NCBI RefSeq assembly: GCF_003206715.1 | Contig: NZ_PZJU01000029.1 | Coordinates: forward strand, 107,448-171,447 | Direction of reading: 5' to 3' | DNA: 64,000 bases | Origin: Salinicola peritrichatus | Lineage (GTDB): Bacteria; Pseudomonadota; Gammaproteobacteria; Pseudomonadales; Halomonadaceae | Shown here: piece by piece, positions 8,227 to 16,061 of the stretch | Numbering within the stretch: the first letter of the stretch is position 1 | How the letters are laid out: the number at the start of each line of letters is the position of its first letter | Translations under genes and position numbers: made by a program | The notes under the pieces: generated by a model | The model's input: the letters and a program-made list of their open reading frames with translations, nothing else | The model's database searches: none | What the model was told of the DNA's origin: nothing

Positions 8227-9489
8227 ATGTTCACCCGAGACATGCAGATTGCCGGATTCGATGATGCCCTGTGGGAGGCGATGCAGCAGGAAGTCGCCCG
8301 CCAGGAAGCGCATATCGAGCTGATCGCCTCCGAGAACTATGCCAGCCCGCGCGTGATGCAGGCTCAGGGCACGCAGCTGACCAACAAGTACGCGGAAGGT
8401 TATCCCGGCAAGCGCTACTACGGCGGCTGCGAGCACGTCGACGTGGTCGAGCAGCTGGCGATCGACTACGCCAAGCAGCTGTTTGGCGCCACCTATGCCA
8501 ACGTCCAGCCGCACTCCGGCTCGCAGGCCAACGGCGCGGTATTCCAGGCGCTGGTCAAGCCGGGCGACACCGTGCTGGGGATGAGCCTGGACGCCGGCGG
8601 CCACCTGACCCACGGCGCCAAGCCGAGCTTCTCCGGCAAGCACTACAACGCGGTGCAGTACGGCATCGACGACAGCGGCCGCATCGATTACGCCGAAGTC
8701 GCCAATCTCGCCCGCGAGCACCAGCCGAAGATGATCATCGCCGGCTTCTCCGCCTATTCGCAGATCATCGACTGGGCCAGGTTCCGCGAGATCGCCGATT
8801 CGGTCGGTGCCTATCTGCTGGTCGACATGGCCCACATCGCCGGCCTGGTCGCCGCCGGTCTCTATCCGAGCCCGCTGCCACACGCCCATGTGGTGACCAC
8901 CACGACCCACAAGACGCTGCGCGGTCCGCGTGGTGGCCTGATTCTCTCCGCCGAAGGCGATGCCGAGATCGAGAAGAAGCTGCAGTCCGCGGTCTTTCCC
9001 GGTGGCCAGGGCGGCCCGCTGATGCACGTCATCGCGGCCAAGGCGGTGTGCTTCAAGGAGGCGATGGACCCCGAATTCAAGAGCTACCAGCAGCAGGTGA
9101 TCAAGAATGCCCAGGCGATGGCCGGGGTGTTCATCGAGCGTGGCTTCGAGGTCGTTTCCGGGGGTACCGAGGACCACCTGTTCCTGCTCTCGCTGGTCAA
9201 GCAGGGCCTGACCGGCAAGGACGCCGATGCCGCGCTGGGCCGTGCCCACATCACCGTCAACAAGAACGCCGTGCCGGGCGATCCGCAGAGTCCGTTCGTC
9301 ACTTCCGGCCTGCGCATCGGCACGCCGGCGGTGACCACGCGCGGTTTCGGTGAAAGCGAATGCCGTGAACTGGCCGGCTGGATCTGCGACATTCTCGACG
9401 CCATGCAGCAGGGCGACTCCAGCCAGGTGGAGGGCGAGGTCAAGGCCAAGGTCGAGGCGGTCTGTTCACGCCTGCCGGTCTATCGCTAA
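8227..9489 (+). CDS. glyA: Serine hydroxymethyltransferase
   Basis: A 420-residue PLP enzyme converting serine and tetrahydrofolate to glycine and methylene-tetrahydrofolate in the cytoplasm. Visible landmarks are the substrate/folate region [25 protein letters not shown], the PLP-binding HSGSQAN and the Schiff-base lysine in [14 protein letters not shown] (near residue 229). The ATG at 8227 gives the normal family N-terminus ([16 protein letters not shown]); the reading frame is open back to 8152 but that part looks like leader. A stem-loop with a T-rich tail follows the gene. Confidence 0.97.
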   Translation: MFTRDMQIAGFDDALWEAMQQEVARQEAHIELIASENYASPRVMQAQGTQLTNKYAEGYPGKRYYGGCEHVDVVEQLAIDYAKQLFGATYANVQPHSGSQANGAVFQALVKPGDTVLGMSLDAGGHLTHGAKPSFSGKHYNAVQYGIDDSGRIDYAEVANLAREHQPKMIIAGFSAYSQIIDWARFREIADSVGAYLLVDMAHIAGLVAAGLYPSPLPHAHVVTTTTHKTLRGPRGGLILSAEGDAEIEKKLQSAVFPGGQGGPLMHVIAAKAVCFKEAMDPEFKSYQQQVIKNAQAMAGVFIERGFEVVSGGTEDHLFLLSLVKQGLTGKDADAALGRAHITVNKNAVPGDPQSPFVTSGLRIGTPAVTTRGFGESECRELAGWICDILDAMQQGDSSQVEGEVKAKVEAVCSRLPVYR

Positions 9490-9541
9490 GAATCTATCCA
9501 GATCGTAAACAGGTTCCAAGGACGATCGCTCGTTCGCATGA

Positions 9542-9575
9542 CAGCGCTCCTCATTGGGGGCGCTTTCGTTTCTAT
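9542..9575 (+). terminator. Intrinsic terminator of glyA
   Basis: Stem AGCGCTCC paired with GGGGCGCT (one G-T wobble) around a short loop, followed by TTCGTTTCT. It lies about 50 bases past the glyA stop. Confidence 0.75.
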
Positions 9576-9576
9576 A

Positions 9577-9620
9577 CCCGGCTGCGCCGGGAGCTGTAAG
9601 CCATAAGCTGTAAGCTAGAA
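9577..9620. repeat. Palindrome CCCGGC-TGC-GCCGGG followed by AGCTGTAAGC repeat units
   Basis: A perfect 6-base-arm palindrome (9577-9591) is followed by GAGCTGTAAGC, CATAAGCTGTAAGCT and AGAAG. Two copies of AGCTGTAAGC occur within 25 bases. I recognise such units as common intergenic filler in halomonad genomes, from memory only; no function is known. Confidence 0.45.
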
Positions 9621-9683
9621 GAAAAAACAAAGCCGAAAGCAAAATCGTTTGCCTTGTTTAAGTGGGGAGTCTCGCAGCCCGGT

Positions 9684-9694
9684 TTGTCCTACAA
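9684..9694. promoter_or_regulatory. GntR/FadR-type operator half-cluster, site 1
   Basis: TTGTCCTACAA fits the FadR-subfamily consensus TNGTNNNACNA at every fixed position. It lies about 100 bases upstream of the GntR regulator gene. Confidence 0.55.
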
Positions 9695-9715
9695 CTTTGG
9701 TGGTGTTGTTGACTA

Positions 9716-9726
9716 TTGTCTAACAG
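9716..9726. promoter_or_regulatory. GntR/FadR-type operator, site 2
   Basis: TTGTCTAACAG matches TNGTNNNACNA except the last base, and overlaps a second inverted repeat TGTCTA-N7-TAGACA (9717-9735). It is 32 bases downstream of site 1, about three helical turns. Confidence 0.45.
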
Positions 9727-9749
9727 CCATAGACATTGACTTGCTGGAA

Positions 9750-9766
9750 GCTATGTCCGACATAGC
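9750..9766. promoter_or_regulatory. Perfect 17-bp palindrome, GntR/FadR-type operator site 3
   Basis: GCTATGTC-C-GACATAGC is perfectly symmetrical and has the GT-N3-AC core of FadR-type operators. It ends 20 bases before the regulator start at 9787, a good place for autorepression. Confidence 0.65.
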
Positions 9767-9786
9767 CACTAGTGAGTCGAACATCC

Positions 9787-10575
9787 ATGCCTGCAGGCCA
9801 GACGTCCAACGACCCGAACAACACCCGCGAAGCGCGCGTGGATATCGCCGAAGTCCTGGCCGAGGCGATCTTCAGCGGTCAGTACCGTATCGGCGATACC
9901 ATTCCGCGCGAGGTCGATCTCTGCACGCGCTTTGGTGTTAGCCGCAGCACGGTCCGCAGCGCACTGCAGAAACTGGTCAACGCCGGGTTGCTGGTGCGCG
10001 TCTCGGGCCAGGGAACGCGGGTCTGCGAGCTGGCCTCGTGGCACCTGCTCGACCCCCAGGTCAGTGCCTGGATGGCCCGTTACGCTCAGCCCAACCCGCG
10101 CTTGCAGCGCGAGGTATTCGCCTTTCGCGTGGCGGTCGAGCCGTTCGTCGCCGGTCTCGCCGCACGTCATGCCACTGCCTCCGACCTGCTGGCGATCGAG
10201 ACCGCCTACGAAGGGATGATCCGGGCCCTCGAGCAGCCCGATCTGCGCTGGCAGGGCCAAAGTCATGACGACTACGACGTCGCTTTCCACGAGGCCATTT
10301 TCGCTGCCTCGCACAATCTCATTTGGGCCCAGATCTCTCATGTGCTCAAGCCCGCCATCGCCCTGATCGTCGAACGCTCCAACCACAGCGCCGGCGAGCT
10401 CGACGACAGCATGGCGCGCCATTGCCAGATGATGGAGGCGATTCGCCTGCGTCAGCCGGAAACCGCGATCGCGGCGGCATTCGCGGTGCTGGAACGCACC
10501 GGCCGGGATCTGGGAATGGAGGACATCATTCGGCAACCCCGATCGATCTCCCTGCCATCGATTGGCGGCGCGTAG
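9787..10575 (+). CDS. dgoR: FadR-subfamily GntR transcriptional regulator of the galactonate cluster
   Basis: A 262-residue regulator: an N-terminal winged helix (DIAEVLAEAIFSGQYRIGDTIPREVDLCTRFGVSRSTVRSALQ begins near residue 19) and a C-terminal all-helical FCD domain with metal-site histidines (DVAFHEAIF, NHSAG, RHCQMM). It sits directly upstream of dgoD-dgoA-dgoK, the place of DgoR in E. coli, and is probably a galactonate-responsive repressor. The ATG at 9787 is chosen; a GTG at 9772 is in frame. Three FadR-like operator sequences upstream suggest autoregulation. The symbol is by context rather than by sequence certainty. Confidence 0.82.
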   Translation: MPAGQTSNDPNNTREARVDIAEVLAEAIFSGQYRIGDTIPREVDLCTRFGVSRSTVRSALQKLVNAGLLVRVSGQGTRVCELASWHLLDPQVSAWMARYAQPNPRLQREVFAFRVAVEPFVAGLAARHATASDLLAIETAYEGMIRALEQPDLRWQGQSHDDYDVAFHEAIFAASHNLIWAQISHVLKPAIALIVERSNHSAGELDDSMARHCQMMEAIRLRQPETAIAAAFAVLERTGRDLGMEDIIRQPRSISLPSIGGA

Positions 10576-10626
10576 CCTCGCGGCGTTTTCGGATACGGGA
10601 TACTCTCGACGGAACCGGAGTCGTCA

Positions 10627-10680
10627 TGCTTTGACCGAACAGAATGCTGTGACCTAACAGAATGCTTTGATTGAACAGAT
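10627..10680 (+). repeat. Three tandem 18-bp repeats in the dgoD leader
   Basis: Units TGCTTTGACCGAACAGAA, TGCTGTGACCTAACAGAA and TGCTTTGATTGAACAGAT run end to end and stop nine bases before the dgoD GTG start, with the AGGTGA ribosome binding site just after them. Confidence 0.85.
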
Positions 10681-10689
10681 AGGTGACTC

Positions 10690-11838
10690 GTGAAAATTAC
10701 CCAACTCAAGACCTGGCAGGTGCCGCCGCGCTGGCTGTTTCTCAAGATCGAGACCGACGAGGGGTGCTACGGCTGGGGCGAACCGGTGGTGGAGGGGCGC
10801 GCGGCCACCGTCGAGGCGGCGGTGCATGAACTGTCCGACTATCTCATCGGTCAGGATCCGCACCGTATCGAGCATCTCTGGAACACGCTCTATCGCGCCG
10901 GTTTCTATCGCGGCGGGCCGATCCTGATGAGCGCCATCGCCGGTATCGATCAGGCGTTGTGGGACCTCAAGGGGCGCGATCTCGGGGTGCCGGTGCACCA
11001 ACTGCTGGGCGGCGCCTGCCGTGACAAGATGCGCATGTACGCCTGGACCGGCGGCGACAAGCCCAGTGACGTCGGTGCCGGCGCCAAGGCGCTGGTGGAC
11101 CGGGGCTTCACCGCATTCAAGATGAACGGCACCGCCGAGATGGCGATCGTCGATTCCCACGCCAAGGTGGATGAAGCGATCGCGCGTGTCGCCGAAGCGC
11201 GCGATGCGGTGGGCCCGGACGTCGGCATCGGCATCGATTTCCACGGCCGCGTGCATCGGCCGATGGCCAAGGCGCTGCTGCGCGAGCTGGAGCCTTACCA
11301 TCCGATGTTCGTCGAGGAGCCGGTGCTGCCGGAGCACCTGCCAAGCCTCAAGCACATCGCCGGCGGCCTGGGCTACCCGATCGCCACCGGCGAGCGGCTG
11401 CATACGCGCTATCAATTCCGCGATCTGCTCGCCGAGGGCATGGTCGATATCGTCCAGCCCGACCTCTCCCACTGTGGTGGCATCAGCGAAGGCATGAAGA
11501 TCGCCACCCTGGCGTCCTGCTTCGACGTGGCGCTGGCGCCGCACTGCCCGTTGGGGCCGCTGACGCTGGCGGCCTCGCTGCACGTGGATGCGGTCAACCA
11601 CAATGCCTTCATTCAAGAGCAGAGCATGGGCATCCACTACAATCGGGACAACGACGTGCTCGATTACCTGGTGGACAAGTCGGCGCTGGCGATCGAGGAC
11701 GGTTACTGCGCGATCCCCCAGGGGCCGGGGCTCGGCATCGAGATCGACGAGGCTTTCGTCGAGGAGCGCGCGAAGGTCGGGCACCGCTGGCGCAATCCCG
11801 TCTGGAGCCATGAGGATGGTTCGATAGCAGAGTGGTAA
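10690..11838 (+). CDS. dgoD: D-galactonate dehydratase
   Basis: A 382-residue enolase-superfamily enzyme that dehydrates D-galactonate to 2-dehydro-3-deoxy-D-galactonate. It is closely similar to E. coli DgoD as I recall it: [14 protein letters not shown] at the start, [25 protein letters not shown], the metal/catalytic motifs [20 protein letters not shown] and the catalytic His in [10 protein letters not shown], and the end [15 protein letters not shown]. Translation begins at a GTG (10690) with AGGTGA seven bases upstream. It follows the regulator gene and precedes dgoA and dgoK, separated from dgoA by a 213-base gap carrying a dispersed repeat. Confidence 0.96.
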   Translation: MKITQLKTWQVPPRWLFLKIETDEGCYGWGEPVVEGRAATVEAAVHELSDYLIGQDPHRIEHLWNTLYRAGFYRGGPILMSAIAGIDQALWDLKGRDLGVPVHQLLGGACRDKMRMYAWTGGDKPSDVGAGAKALVDRGFTAFKMNGTAEMAIVDSHAKVDEAIARVAEARDAVGPDVGIGIDFHGRVHRPMAKALLRELEPYHPMFVEEPVLPEHLPSLKHIAGGLGYPIATGERLHTRYQFRDLLAEGMVDIVQPDLSHCGGISEGMKIATLASCFDVALAPHCPLGPLTLAASLHVDAVNHNAFIQEQSMGIHYNRDNDVLDYLVDKSALAIEDGYCAIPQGPGLGIEIDEAFVEERAKVGHRWRNPVWSHEDGSIAEW

Positions 11839-11844
11839 TTCTCG

Positions 11845-12020
11845 GCGCTCTGCTGGCTGCGCTCGATCATGCGGCGTTGACGGACGGACAAGCTTACTCA
11901 TTGAACCCCATGTCAACTCCGTCGCTTGTCCGCCTTTTGCCTGGCCTGATCGTCGCTCGCCGACGCAGAGCATCCGAGAATGTGACGCCCTGCGGGCTAC
12001 GCTCAATCATGCGATGTTGA
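11845..12020. repeat. Dispersed intergenic repeat, copy 2, inside the dgo cluster
   Basis: Related to the segment at 598-790. Two GCGCTCGATCATGCGGCGTTG-like blocks lie at the ends (about 11860 and 12000; the second reads GCTCAATCATGCGATGTTG) around a central TTACTCATTGAACCCC / TTGTCCGCC / TTGCCTGGCC part. The element occupies nearly the whole gap between dgoD and dgoA. Confidence 0.55.
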
Positions 12021-12051
12021 AAAGGCGGGTGCGAATACAGGAGGAAAAAGG

Positions 12052-12738
12052 ATGAATGAAACACGTAAATTCGCGCTGGAGCAGGCGATGCGCGAGCGGC
12101 CGCTGGTGGCGATCCTGCGCGGCATTACGCCGGCGGAAATCGATGCGGCGTTCGATGCGCTGGTGGCGGCGGACTTCAAGCTGATCGAGATTCCGCTCAA
12201 TTCGCCCCAGGCCTGGGACAGCATCGCCAGGATCGCCAAGCGCTGCCCGGACGACGTGGTGATCGGCGCCGGTACGGTACTGGACGCGGCCCACGCCGAG
12301 CGGCTGGCGGCGCTCGATGCGCCGCTGCTGATCACGCCCAACACCGATCTGGAGGTGATCCGTGCCGGTGTCGAGCACGGCCTGGCGCCGATGATCGGCT
12401 GCATGACGCCGAGCGAGGCCTTGGCCGCGGCCAAGGCCGGCGCCACGGCGCTCAAGCTGTTCCCGGCGGCACGCCTGGGTACCGGCTATTTCAAGGATAT
12501 CAGTGCGATCCTGCCCAAAGGGTTGCCGGTGTTGGCGGTCGGCGGCATCGACAAAAGCAACATGAGCGAGTGGCATGCCTTTGGCGCGGCCGGCTTCGGC
12601 TTTGGCAGCAACCTCTACAAGCCGGGTCGCAAGGCGGAAGAGGTTGGCGCTATCGCCGCCGAACTGGTCGCCGAATGGCGCAGACTAACCGAAGTCGCGC
12701 GCCAGGCCGACCATATCGAACGCGAGGCCGACGCATGA
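12052..12738 (+). CDS. dgoA: 2-dehydro-3-deoxy-6-phosphogalactonate aldolase
   Basis: A 228-residue class I aldolase of the KDPG/KDPGal family, splitting 2-dehydro-3-deoxy-6-phosphogalactonate into pyruvate and glyceraldehyde-3-phosphate. Motifs: VAILRGITP at the start, catalytic Glu in LIEIPLNSP, phosphate-binding GAGTVLD, and the Schiff-base Lys in ALKLFPAA. LRGITPAEIDA followed by IPLNSP is the DgoA rather than Eda flavour. Preceded by AGGAGG-like GGAGGAAAAAGG. Its stop overlaps the dgoK start (ATGA), so the two are coupled. Confidence 0.95.
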   Translation: MNETRKFALEQAMRERPLVAILRGITPAEIDAAFDALVAADFKLIEIPLNSPQAWDSIARIAKRCPDDVVIGAGTVLDAAHAERLAALDAPLLITPNTDLEVIRAGVEHGLAPMIGCMTPSEALAAAKAGATALKLFPAARLGTGYFKDISAILPKGLPVLAVGGIDKSNMSEWHAFGAAGFGFGSNLYKPGRKAEEVGAIAAELVAEWRRLTEVARQADHIEREADA

Positions 12739-13700
12739 GCGGTGGGCGTAACGAATGTCTGATCGTCATCGACTGGGGGACCAGCAACTTTCGTGCCTTT
12801 CTGGTCGATGCCGCCAGCGGCGAGGTGCGTGACAGCCGCCGCTCCGCGTCCGGTTTGCGTGCCCTGGAGCAGAGCGAATTTCCGCATTACTGCGCTTCGC
12901 AGATCGACGACTGGCGGGATGGCGGCGGCGCGGCTTCGGGCGCTGAAGGTGGCGCGGGTTCGGGCGTCGAAAAAGTGCCGACTTATCTTTCCGGCATGGT
13001 CGGCTCCAAGCGGGGTTGGTTCGAGGCGCCGCAGCTGGAACTGCCGGTCTCGACCGCGGATCTGGCCGACAATGTGGTCGCCGCGCCGAGGCTCGATAAC
13101 GTCTGGATCGTGCCCGGAGTCAAGCAGGTCGCGTCCGAGCATGTCGATGTCATGCGTGGCGAGGAGGTCCAGGCATTCGGCGCGCTGGCGCTGGCGGGCG
13201 TCGAGTCGGCCGATTGCTGCCTGCCGGGTACCCACAGCAAGTGGGTTCATCTCGAAGACGGGCGCATGCGCGATTTCACCACCGTGATGACCGGTGAGCT
13301 CTACCATGCCGTGCGTTTTCATACCCTGCCGGGGGAACCGGCGCGTGATGACGCGCCATTCGACCCGGCGGCGTTTCGACTCGGGCTGTCGCGTGCCGGC
13401 TGTCCGGGTGGGGTCATGCATGCGCTGTTCGAGGCGCGCAGTCGGCATCTGTATGCGGGGCTGGCGGCGGAGCAGGTGGGCAGCTTCCTCTCCGGTGTGT
13501 TGATCGGGGAGGAGGTCCGGGCGATGCGCCAGGCACGGCCGGGTATCGAGACCGTACGCCTGATCGGGGCCGCATCGCTGCGTGAAAGTTATACGTTGGC
13601 GCTGGAGACCGCCGGCATTGCCGTCGAGGCCATCGACAGCGACCGGGCCACGCTGGCGGGCGTTACGGCGATCGCTGCTCGGCATGCGTCCCGGCGGTGA
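12735..13700 (+). CDS. dgoK: 2-dehydro-3-deoxygalactonokinase
   Basis: A 321-residue sugar kinase phosphorylating 2-dehydro-3-deoxy-D-galactonate at C6, the step before DgoA. The ASKHA-type phosphate loop IDWGTSNFRAF lies near residue 12, followed by SGMVGSKRGW, a PGVKQ segment, the GTHSKWV motif and LIGAASLRESY. Start at ATG 12735, overlapping the dgoA stop. A glycine/alanine-rich insertion (GGGAASGAEGGAGSG, near residue 60) looks like a flexible loop not typical of the family. The cluster has no obvious galactonate permease gene. Confidence 0.94.
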   Translation: MSGGRNECLIVIDWGTSNFRAFLVDAASGEVRDSRRSASGLRALEQSEFPHYCASQIDDWRDGGGAASGAEGGAGSGVEKVPTYLSGMVGSKRGWFEAPQLELPVSTADLADNVVAAPRLDNVWIVPGVKQVASEHVDVMRGEEVQAFGALALAGVESADCCLPGTHSKWVHLEDGRMRDFTTVMTGELYHAVRFHTLPGEPARDDAPFDPAAFRLGLSRAGCPGGVMHALFEARSRHLYAGLAAEQVGSFLSGVLIGEEVRAMRQARPGIETVRLIGAASLRESYTLALETAGIAVEAIDSDRATLAGVTAIAARHASRR

Positions 13701-13706
13701 CTCGAG

Positions 13707-13723
13707 TGCATCAATATGGTGCA
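13707..13723. promoter_or_regulatory. Candidate NtrC binding site
   Basis: TGCATCAATATGGTGCA matches the NtrC consensus TGCACCA-N3-TGGTGCA at 13 of 14 fixed positions. Its centre is 60 bases upstream of the -24 element of a sigma-54-type promoter, a usual enhancer distance. Confidence 0.7.
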
Positions 13724-13743
13724 TCATCCAGTGACATTCCTGC

Positions 13744-13768
13744 GACGGCCCGGCATTCCCGGGCCGTC
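13744..13768 (+). terminator. Strong hairpin downstream of dgoK
   Basis: Ten-base stem GACGGCCCGG / CCGGGCCGTC around a 5-base loop, 45 bases after the dgoK stop. The downstream sequence is GTCGTTGG, not a T-run, so it is a probable but weak terminator. It sits between the NtrC-like site and the sigma-54-like promoter. Confidence 0.5.
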
Positions 13769-13772
13769 GTCG

Positions 13773-13790
13773 TTGGCACGATCCGTGCTA
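13773..13790 (+). promoter_or_regulatory. Candidate sigma-54 promoter of gpgP-gpgS
   Basis: TTGGCACG-ATCC-GTGCTA fits the sigma-54 consensus TGGCACG-N4-TTGCW with one mismatch and has GG and GC exactly 10 bases apart. The expected transcript start is near 13800, about 66 bases before gpgP. Confidence 0.7.
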
Positions 13791-13865
13791 CCTTCACTTC
13801 AATAGGCTGCGCAAGCGGGCAATCGTTAATCAGAGGCTTCCTTGAATGGCAAACAGGGTGATGCA

Positions 13866-14780
13866 ATGGGCGATGCGACGAACGGGCCGGCCTTGAACAA
13901 GCCTCCGCTGCTGATCTTTACCGATCTCGACGGGTCTCTGCTCGATCACGATACCTATGACTGGCAGCCCGCTTCGGGCTGGCTCTCCCGGCTGGAACGG
14001 GAAGCCGTGCCGGTGATCCCGACCACCAGCAAGACCCGCGCCGAACTGTTGGCGCTGCGCGAGGAACTCGGCCTTATCCAGACGCCGTTCATTGCCGAGA
14101 ACGGGGCAGTGATCGGCCTGCCGCCTTCGTGGCAGCATGCGCGTCTTGATCGCGATCCGGCATCTCCGGACGGCCTGGTGGTGAAGACACCGAGCCTGGA
14201 CGTCGATTTCATCCGGCGGCGTCTGGACGTGATTCGCGAACGGCACGACCTGCGCTTTCGCCGCATGGGGGAGATGAGCCTCGAGGAAGTCCGCGAACTG
14301 ACCGGGCTCGGTGCTGCCGCGACCGAGCAGGCAATGACCCGCGAGGGGAGCGAGCCGCTGGTCTGGGAGGACGACGAGGTCAAGCTGGGCAAGCTGCATG
14401 AGACGCTGCGTATCGACGGCCTGCATCTGACGCGTGGCGGGCGTTTCTGGCACGTGATGGGCGCGGTCGACAAGGGCCAGGCCGCCGAGTGGCTGGTGGC
14501 GCGATTCCAGGCGCTGCGTGGTTACCGCCCGCGGACGCTGGGGCTCGGCGACGGGCCCAACGATCTGGCGCTGTTGGCGGCCACCGACATGTCGGTGGTG
14601 ATCGCCGCCGGTCACGGGCAGCCGATGCCGCTGGAGAAGCCATGTGTGTACCGTACGCGGGCGCACGGACCGCAAGGATGGTCCGAAGGGGTGTCCCATT
14701 GGTTGCAGAAGGAACTGGGGTGGGAAACGGAATTCCCCGATGAACGACAGGCGCCGGAGAATGACGCCGGCGACAATTGA
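13866..14780 (+). CDS. gpgP: HAD-family glucosyl-3-phosphoglycerate phosphatase (MPGP/GpgP type)
   Basis: A 304-residue cytoplasmic HAD IIB phosphatase: motif I FTDLDGSLLDHDTY near residue 20, motif II Thr in IPTTSKTRAE, and motif IV GLGDGPNDLALL. The closest named family is mannosyl-3-phosphoglycerate phosphatase. Because the next gene is a GpgS-type glucosyltransferase, the likely substrate is glucosyl-3-phosphoglycerate, giving glucosylglycerate. Start at ATG 13866 (CAGGGTG upstream); a TTG at 13842 is in frame but less likely. Promoter signals upstream suggest NtrC/sigma-54 control. It could also act on the mannosyl analogue. Confidence 0.88.
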   Translation: MGDATNGPALNKPPLLIFTDLDGSLLDHDTYDWQPASGWLSRLEREAVPVIPTTSKTRAELLALREELGLIQTPFIAENGAVIGLPPSWQHARLDRDPASPDGLVVKTPSLDVDFIRRRLDVIRERHDLRFRRMGEMSLEEVRELTGLGAAATEQAMTREGSEPLVWEDDEVKLGKLHETLRIDGLHLTRGGRFWHVMGAVDKGQAAEWLVARFQALRGYRPRTLGLGDGPNDLALLAATDMSVVIAAGHGQPMPLEKPCVYRTRAHGPQGWSEGVSHWLQKELGWETEFPDERQAPENDAGDN

Positions 14781-14792
14781 CGAGGACGCCGC

Positions 14793-16013
14793 ATGAGCGA
14801 TTTCTATCAGAACGGTATCATCACCAACTTCCATAACCTGACCCGGCGTTCGATCGAGGCGCTGGAGAACGACCTCAAGCGGTTTTCGCGCAGCCGCCCA
14901 ATGGGCCTGATCCTGCCGTCGCTCTACTCCGAGCTGGAAGGGCCGGCACTGTCGCGCATCGTCGACGAGCTGTGCAAGGTGCCCTATCTCAGCGAGATCG
15001 TGATCGGCCTCGATCGCGCCGATCGCGAGCAGTTCCTCAAGGCGCGGGAGTTCTTCTCGCGCCTGCCTCAACACCATCGCATCCTGTGGAACGACGGCCC
15101 GCGCTTGCAGGCGTTGCAGCAGGAGCTGTCACAGGAGGGATTGGCGCCACAGGAGCCGGGCAAGGGCTGCAACGTCTGGTACTGTTCCGGCTACGTGCGC
15201 GCTTCGGGCAAGGCCGATGCGGTGGCGCTGCACGACTGCGATATCGTCACCTACGATCGCAGCCTGCTGGCGCGGCTGATCTATCCGGTGGCCAATCCGC
15301 GTTTCCACTACGAGTTCTGCAAGGGCTACTATTCGCGCATCGCCTCCGGCAAGCTCAACGGCCGCGTCGCGCGCTTGATGGTCACGCCGTTGATCCGTGC
15401 ATTCAAGATGATCTACGGGCCGTTGCCGTATCTCGACTATCTCGACAGCTACCGCTACCCGCTCTCCGGCGAGTTCTCGATGCGCGCCGACGTGCTCGAC
15501 GGCATTCGCATTCCCAGCGATTGGGGGCTCGAGATCGGCGTGCTCTCCGAAGTCCACCGCAATTTCTCGACCAAACGCCTGTGCCAGGTGGATATCGCCG
15601 ATGCCTACGACCACAAGCATCAGCCGGTGTCCGAGGACGATCCCTCCGGCGGTCTCAACCGCATGAGCATGGACATCGCCAAAGCGATGTACCGCAAGCT
15701 GGCGACCCTCGGGGTCGAGATGAGTGTCGAAAGTTTCCGCACGGTGAAAGCCACCTACTATCGCGTGGCGTTGGACCTGATCGAGGCCTATGACCACGAT
15801 GCGGCGATGAATGGACTAAAGCTCGACCGCCATAGCGAGGAAGCGGCGGTCGAGCTGTTCGCCGACAACATCATGCAGGCCGGTTCCGCGTTCTTCGAAT
15901 CTCCCCGCGACAAGCCGTTCATCCCCAGTTGGAACCGGGTGCAGGCGGCAATACCCGACCTGCAGGATCGTCTCTATGAAGCGGTGGAACTGGATAACAC
16001 AGGAGACGTCTGA
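14793..16013 (+). CDS. gpgS: Glucosyl-3-phosphoglycerate synthase (GT81-type)
   Basis: A 406-residue glycosyltransferase starting MSDFYQNGIITNFHNL, a start recognisable in bacterial GpgS proteins. It moves glucose from an NDP-glucose to 3-phosphoglycerate, making the precursor of the compatible solute glucosylglycerate. Motifs: an N-terminal LILPSLYSELEGPAL donor region, the DxD-like ALHDCDIVTYD near residue 150, and LSGEFSMRADVL and DWGLEIGVLSE acceptor-site regions. GAGGA precedes the ATG; only 12 bases separate it from gpgP, so the two form one operon. It is cytoplasmic, with no membrane helix. Confidence 0.9.
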   Translation: MSDFYQNGIITNFHNLTRRSIEALENDLKRFSRSRPMGLILPSLYSELEGPALSRIVDELCKVPYLSEIVIGLDRADREQFLKAREFFSRLPQHHRILWNDGPRLQALQQELSQEGLAPQEPGKGCNVWYCSGYVRASGKADAVALHDCDIVTYDRSLLARLIYPVANPRFHYEFCKGYYSRIASGKLNGRVARLMVTPLIRAFKMIYGPLPYLDYLDSYRYPLSGEFSMRADVLDGIRIPSDWGLEIGVLSEVHRNFSTKRLCQVDIADAYDHKHQPVSEDDPSGGLNRMSMDIAKAMYRKLATLGVEMSVESFRTVKATYYRVALDLIEAYDHDAAMNGLKLDRHSEEAAVELFADNIMQAGSAFFESPRDKPFIPSWNRVQAAIPDLQDRLYEAVELDNTGDV

Positions 16014-16024
16014 CGCGGAATCAT

Positions 16025-16056
16025 ATGCCCGGTGCAATACCGATTGCCCCGGGCAT
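16025..16056. terminator. Hairpin between convergent gpgS and TonB-receptor genes
   Basis: Outer arms ATGCCCGG / CCGGGCAT and inner arms GCAAT / ATTGC form a long interrupted stem, ending six bases before the receptor stop codon at 16062. Without a T-run it is likely a shared, imperfect terminator. Confidence 0.5.
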
Positions 16057-16061
16057 GTGAC

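Noticed and set aside
8104-9249. 381-residue open frame antisense to glyA
   Set aside because: Shadow of a highly expressed, GC-rich gene.
10654-12006. 450-residue open frame antisense to dgoD
   Set aside because: A shadow of dgoD; composition rich in Arg, His, Gly and no family motif.
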